Assembly (NCBI GenBank): GCA_012064415.1
Contig: SSNU01000091.1
Location: 46,644-110,643, forward strand
Reading direction: 5' to 3'
From: Gyrodactylus bullatarudis
Lineage: Eukaryota > Platyhelminthes > Monogenea > Gyrodactylidea > Gyrodactylidae
Length of the DNA stretch: 64,000 bases
In this document: positions 60,201 to 64,000 of the stretch, one piece after another
How the letters are laid out: each line of letters opens with the position of its first letter
Position numbering within the stretch: the stretch's first letter is position 1
Notes under the pieces: model-generated
Told to the model about the DNA's origin: nothing
The model's database searches: none
What the model saw: only the letters and a program-made list of their open reading frames with translations
Translations under genes and position numbers: made by a program

Positions 60201-62527
60201 TGTGTCATGACCTATTTGTATTGTTAACGGAAATATCTTGTTGTTACCATCAATTCTTGTTGATGTAAGTAAAACATAAGAAGTGATGATTTTAAAATGA
60301 AACCCATCAGGTGTAATTAAATGGAGGCTTTTCTTGAAAGCAAATATTCGAGAAAACAAAGATTTATCAAAATTGATATAGGTTTTGTCAATGTTCGAAT
60401 AGACTGATCTATGATTTATCAATTTTGATAAAAGTTTTGTGAATACATCGTTGATTTAAGAAGTGTCAAAACTGATAATGAGATGTGTTGTTTTCTCTAG
60501 CTTTTAATACACTTTTTGTCTTTATCCCTTGTTAAAATCATCTTATATTATGTCTTTCTAATGAATTCAGTTTCTAAAACAGGCGACTGGCTCAAGAGTA
60601 ATCCGATTACGAAAAATTCCCTAAAAGTTGGCAATATGATTATTAAAAAGGGTAAACTATCTAAGCGTTGTCTTGTAATATTGTATTTGTACATTACTGT
60701 TATGAAATAATTAGTTATTGATTTTGTAAATAAGTATTTCTCTCTGCCTTTGAAAAAAGTCGATAATTTTCAAACACTTACTAATCAATTTAGGACAAGA
60801 TTCAAAAGAGGGACTTAACAAGATTGTCAATACATCACAGGACTCAGCCAAATCATTGGCCCGTGGCATGACCAAGTTCCTCAATAATAACACAAACTCT
60901 GACCCGGTATCGGACTCTTCAACTGAAAACAAGAAGGATGAATCATCAAAGGCCAAATATTCCGGTTCATTTAGCAATATGAAATCCCAACTGGCTGGCA
61001 AATTTCGCTATACAGAGTCCGGCTTAAAGCTCATCCAAGAGACAGAAATGGCTCCAGATAATGTGACGTTCCTGTTTGAGAGTCTTGTCACTTCGAAGGA
61101 ACGCTCGAAATGTTGGGATGATTTTCGTCTTTGGGAAGATGCCTTCTTCGATTGTCTCTCACAGGAGCGAGAAATCATTGGTTACGATGAGAACAACCTC
61201 GATGTTCTCAAGCGTTACGATAGTCTATCCTTTGATGAGAGGAAACAACTGGAACTGGAAGAGGATCGTCTACTGACGATTCTACTTCATAATCTCATCG
61301 CTTACATGGTCATGATGAACTCTGATAAGAGTCTTATTGTACACAACATTCGAAGGATCATGGCCAGATGTCGGATGAGTCATTATTTTACTAACCAAAT
61401 ATCGAAGTTATTGGACAAGATAAATTCCCTAGTGAGTTCTATTTGTTGGGAATTCATGATTTTTATCAGAGTCTGGGATATGTGTCTTTTTTCTTCTACA
61501 AATGCAATATCCAATTCCACCGTCTAAAGAAATTTGAACTTTTTCAAATTTAGATGGGAACACCGATTGTGTAGTCATTAAATTTTCGACTGATCACAAG
61601 TCATCAGAAAGTATAAATGATCAAGATTTCGAAATTCCACTCGATGAATATTAAATTTGGTTTTTAAAATCTTATCTTAACCCAAAAAAACTCTTTTATA
61701 TTTTATTTGATTTTCAAAAATAATAATGAGGGGAGGGGAGACCTAGAGTGTGGATCCTTCGGAGTTGAATATTATTAAATGGATTTACTTTATTTCAAGG
61801 TTGAAAAAATTGAAATTCATCGAAATTGGCTGATTTTCAAATTGTAATTTTATGAATTAATATTCAGATTTCGCAAATTGAATGGTATCCTCAAACAGTT
61901 TACCGAAACCAAAACTTGGCGTAAAATTAAAAAAAAGAAAATTGATGATATTTTCGATTTAAATGAATAATTAGAATTATTTTTATTTAATAATGTGGTA
62001 TGCTCATTGAGCATAGAGTTGGTGAGAAGTGGAAGAAAAATTGGAAAATATCCTAATTCTATTGGCTGTTGGTTTTCATGCAAATTATTTGTTAACGTGA
62101 AGAGAGGTATAAATATAAAAATGAGGGGAAGAGTATTCATCCAGCGAGCGATCATGTGTGTAATTAACTTTAGAAATTTTTCTTTAAATAATAAAATGTT
62201 CTGAAATTCATCATTCTCTTTAGGGAGAATCTGCGGGAGAATTGAAAATTTGGCAAAAATCATAAAACTTAATTTTTGTCTACACGATCAAATCAACTTT
62301 CAAATTTCAAGCGATTATTTTCTAGCAATAAAAGTGTATAATACCTTGCAAGTTAATTTTTATTCGTTTTCAGTGAAACTTTATTAGCTTCTTTTCTTCA
62401 AATCATATTTTTCATTTAGAATGGAAACGGTATCGATCTGTTGCATCTTCTAAGCCGGAATCAGTATCAGAAATGTTTCACAGTATATCTGGATGAAAAA
62501 TTGTCTGGAGAGCCAATATTTTTCGAG
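54234..62527 (+). CDS. MADD: MADD / Rab3-GEP (DENN domain), 3' end off the window
   Basis: MADD activates Rab3 and Rab27 for exocytosis and binds TNF receptor death domains in mammals. Eighteen exons: 54234-54443, 54468-54694, 54731-55280, 55501-55581, 56022-56135, 56178-56556, 56661-56711, 57718-57841, 57895-58057, 58130-58146, 58251-58318, 58384-58494, 58725-58977, 59219-59630, 59695-59737, 60571-60651, 60794-61431, 62420-62527; all phases fit, 1210 codons. N-terminal u[34 protein letters not shown]. Core [36 protein letters not shown]. d[34 protein letters not shown]. Later MADD blocks: [55 protein letters not shown]. Introns 1 and 2 are 24 and 36 nt, and exon 10 is a 17-bp microexon. The last part (PH-like region) lies beyond 64000, after a Penelope-invaded intron. 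Confidence 0.95.
57000..57530. repeat. Dispersed repeat cluster in MADD intron 7
   Basis: 57040-57190 resembles the inverse of 7070-7180 (CTACGCA, TTTTCAATGAATTTTTAC, GTAATCTTATC.TTAAGAGG). Near 57487-57525 come ends of two families (TAAATTCTCATCT and ATTCATCGAGAA). This suggests overlapping decayed MITEs. Confidence 0.55.
60072..60385. repeat. Weak inverted repeat in MADD intron 15
   Basis: AAAACCTATATCAATTTT at about 60076 and its complement at about 60368 lie 300 bp apart, with weaker matching sequence around them. Confidence 0.4.
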
Positions 62528-62697
62528 GTAAGATTTGACAATCATTTCTCTTTAATGATTACTAGGGCGGTCACAAAATAGCATTTTTTCAGAAAAAATA
62601 GCAATCAAAAAACTTCAGAAACAGGCCCTATTACGAGATTGAAAAGTTTTAAAAACAGATTCAGATGCAGAGATGATAGTAATCAAGAAAAATAAGG

Positions 62698-63043
62698 TTT
62701 TATAATAAAATTTATTAAAACTTAGGTCAATATTAGCATTCTCAGCCATGGTCATCCAAACGTTTCGACGGTGATTGTCTTCACACGCCTTCTTCAGTGG
62801 TACGACAAGTTTGTCAAAAAACAAATTACTACTTATATACTTTCATGATCTCATACCTATCAGTTTTGTCCAATCAGATGAGAGAATAGAATAATACAAG
62901 AGGCTGACCTATGATAATAAAGTATAGATAATCAGAACAGAAAAGAGTTATAATTTTTCATCCGATTTAATTTAACTTTCTTCTTTTGCCAAAAAGCTGA
63001 ATCCAACACTGCTCAATGTTCACTTCACCAACATTTCCATTAA
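62698..63043 (-). mobile_element. Inverted 3' fragment of the Penelope-like element
   Basis: The reverse complement of this stretch matches 23271-23616: the last codons of the GIY-YIG ORF, the non-coding tail and the hammerhead ribozyme. It stops exactly at 63043, where a plus-strand PLE copy begins. Confidence 0.8.
62756..62800 (-). ncRNA. Hammerhead ribozyme, second copy
   Basis: On the minus strand the sequence CCACTGAAGAAGGCG...CGAAACGTTTGG is the same as at 23514-23558, with both core boxes and stem I intact. Confidence 0.7.
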
Positions 63044-63765
63044 GTGATATACAAAAATGATCGATAGAATTAAGGAAGAGGTTTCTAATAAATTTTATTC
63101 ACCTAAAATCATTCAAAATCAAAATTTAGACATCAAAAAAATCATTGTTTTAGAACATAGCCCACTCAATATTTTGTTATCTAAAATTTATAAAAAATAT
63201 AATTCTAAGGTTGTTTTTAAAAATAATATAAGTCTTGTTGATAAAATTTCCAAAAATGAAAATAACATTTTTGAGGGCTGTGGTATTTATAAATTGAAGT
63301 GTAGCTGTGATAAAAGTTATATTGGTCAAACTGGTAGGAATTTTAGAACAAGAATCAAAGAACATAAAAACAGTATTTTGAGAAATGATAATAAGTCACA
63401 TGTTTTTCAACATGTCTTAAACAATAATGGGCATAAAATAAATTCTGAGGAGGTTAAAATTTTTAGTATACAGAAAAACTTTAGAAAGAGGTTAATTCAT
63501 GAAGCTCTAGAAATAGGCAATAATGATACTTTTAATGGAAATGTTGGTGAAGTGAACATTGAGCAGTGTTGGATTCAGCTTTTTGGCAAAAGAAGAAAGT
63601 TAAATTAAATCGGATGAAAAATTATAACTCTTTTCTGTTCTGATTATCTATACTTTATTATCATAGGTCAGCCTCTTGTATTATTCTATTCTCTCATCTG
63701 ATTGGACAAAACTGATGGTATGAGATCATGAAAGTATATAAGTAGTAATTTGTTTTTTCTGTTTC
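63044..63765 (+). mobile_element. 5'-truncated Penelope-like element, forward copy
   Basis: It extends further 5' than the copy at 22978 and keeps the 3' tail to about 63760 (GTAATTTGTTTTTT), where it diverges before the ribozyme. It is joined head to head with the inverted fragment 62698-63043 in the last visible MADD intron. Confidence 0.8.
63057..63608 (+). pseudogene. C-terminal part of a PLE protein with intact GIY-YIG domain
   Basis: A 183-codon open frame. Residues 1-60 (MIDRIKEEVSNKF, then EHSPLNILLSKIYKKY) look like the linker after the reverse transcriptase. Then comes GIYKLKCSCDKSYIGQTGR and the rest of the nuclease. No reverse transcriptase is present, so the element cannot move by itself. 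A handful of amino-acid differences separate it from the copy at 22978-23352. Confidence 0.8.
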
Positions 63766-64000
63766 CAATGAAGAATTCATTGTAAGGATTTAGAAGACAA
63801 GTGAATATTTAGTGATAAAGCTTATATTTCACCGGATCTCATCAGACTCTTGCACCGGCTAGATATATATATAATTTTAAAACAGATAAAATGTTTAATA
63901 AAATCCTCTGATTGGTTCAATCGGATTTGAGCACAATAGAGCACAAGGGGAAGGAGGGATTTCAATTCAATTGGTTGTTTGTCTCCAGGATCATTGTTTC
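63766..64000. other. Intron sequence of MADD, nothing recognised
   Basis: No exon resembling the C-terminal MADD region is visible before the window ends. Confidence 0.35.

Noticed and set aside
62615..62824. 69-aa minus-strand frame over the hammerhead
   Set aside because: The frame crosses the non-coding PLE tail and the ribozyme; not a protein gene.
1..64000. Prokaryotic features (operons, CRISPR, Shine-Dalgarno sites) and tRNA/rRNA genes
   Set aside because: Spliced animal genes throughout; no array of spaced direct repeats, no cloverleaf or rRNA motif seen by eye.

Overview
This is nuclear DNA of an animal. It is AT-rich, its genes are split by GT-AG introns, and it encodes metazoan proteins: a muniscin (FCHO), Spinster, SPIN90, cullin-4, a syntaxin-1-type SNARE, fumarase, Ras suppressor RSU1 and the Rab3 exchange factor MADD. 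The most telling trait is intron size. At least a dozen introns, fixed by reading frame and family alignment, are only 23-33 nt long, while others in the same genes are 2-5 kb and filled with transposons. Among animals, introns this short are known from dicyemid 'mesozoans', so I infer a dicyemid or similar reduced spiralian. This assignment is an inference; no rRNA or mitochondrial marker is present.

Layout, left to right. 1-9359 (-): FCHO-type F-BAR/muniscin gene, running off the left edge, with an intact Tc1-like transposon and several foldback repeats in one intron. 9554-10689 (+): RNA polymerase I subunit A49 (POLR1E). 10763-12783 (-): Spinster transporter. 12935-22395 (+): SPIN90/NCKIPSD, its introns loaded with MITEs. 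22978-23616: truncated Penelope-like element with a hammerhead ribozyme. 24256-27079 (-): probable VWA3-like protein. 27763-33436 (-): unrecognised Ser/Asn-rich protein. 33856-34779 (+): unrecognised 307-aa protein. 34943-36218 (-): 79-aa two-EF-hand protein. 36786-37227 (+): 138-aa coiled-coil protein with a 25-nt intron. 37572-43613 (+): cullin-4. 43614-47286: transposon-rich intergenic DNA with a 1337-bp long-TIR element. 47287-51024 (-): syntaxin, with a Tigger/pogo relic in its last intron. 51203-52691 (+): fumarase. 52946-53788 (+): RSU1. 54234-62527 (+): MADD, continuing past the right edge, its last visible intron invaded by Penelope sequence.

Many proteins here act in membrane traffic and the cortical cytoskeleton: FCHO (clathrin pit initiation), SPIN90 (Arp2/3 activation), syntaxin (fusion), MADD (Rab3/27 activation), RSU1 (ILK-PINCH adhesions) and Spinster (late endosome/lysosome). 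They are unlinked eukaryotic genes, not an operon. Several adjacent pairs are divergent with very short shared upstream regions (about 150-200 bp).

Mobile DNA makes up most of the non-coding sequence: Tc1 (IR/DR type), Tigger/pogo, piggyBac (TTAA-flanked), Penelope-like retroelements and at least six families of inverted-repeat elements. Exon coordinates were worked out by hand from splice signals, reading phase and recalled family sequences. Every internal junction listed is phase-consistent unless noted. I saw no tRNA, rRNA or CRISPR.
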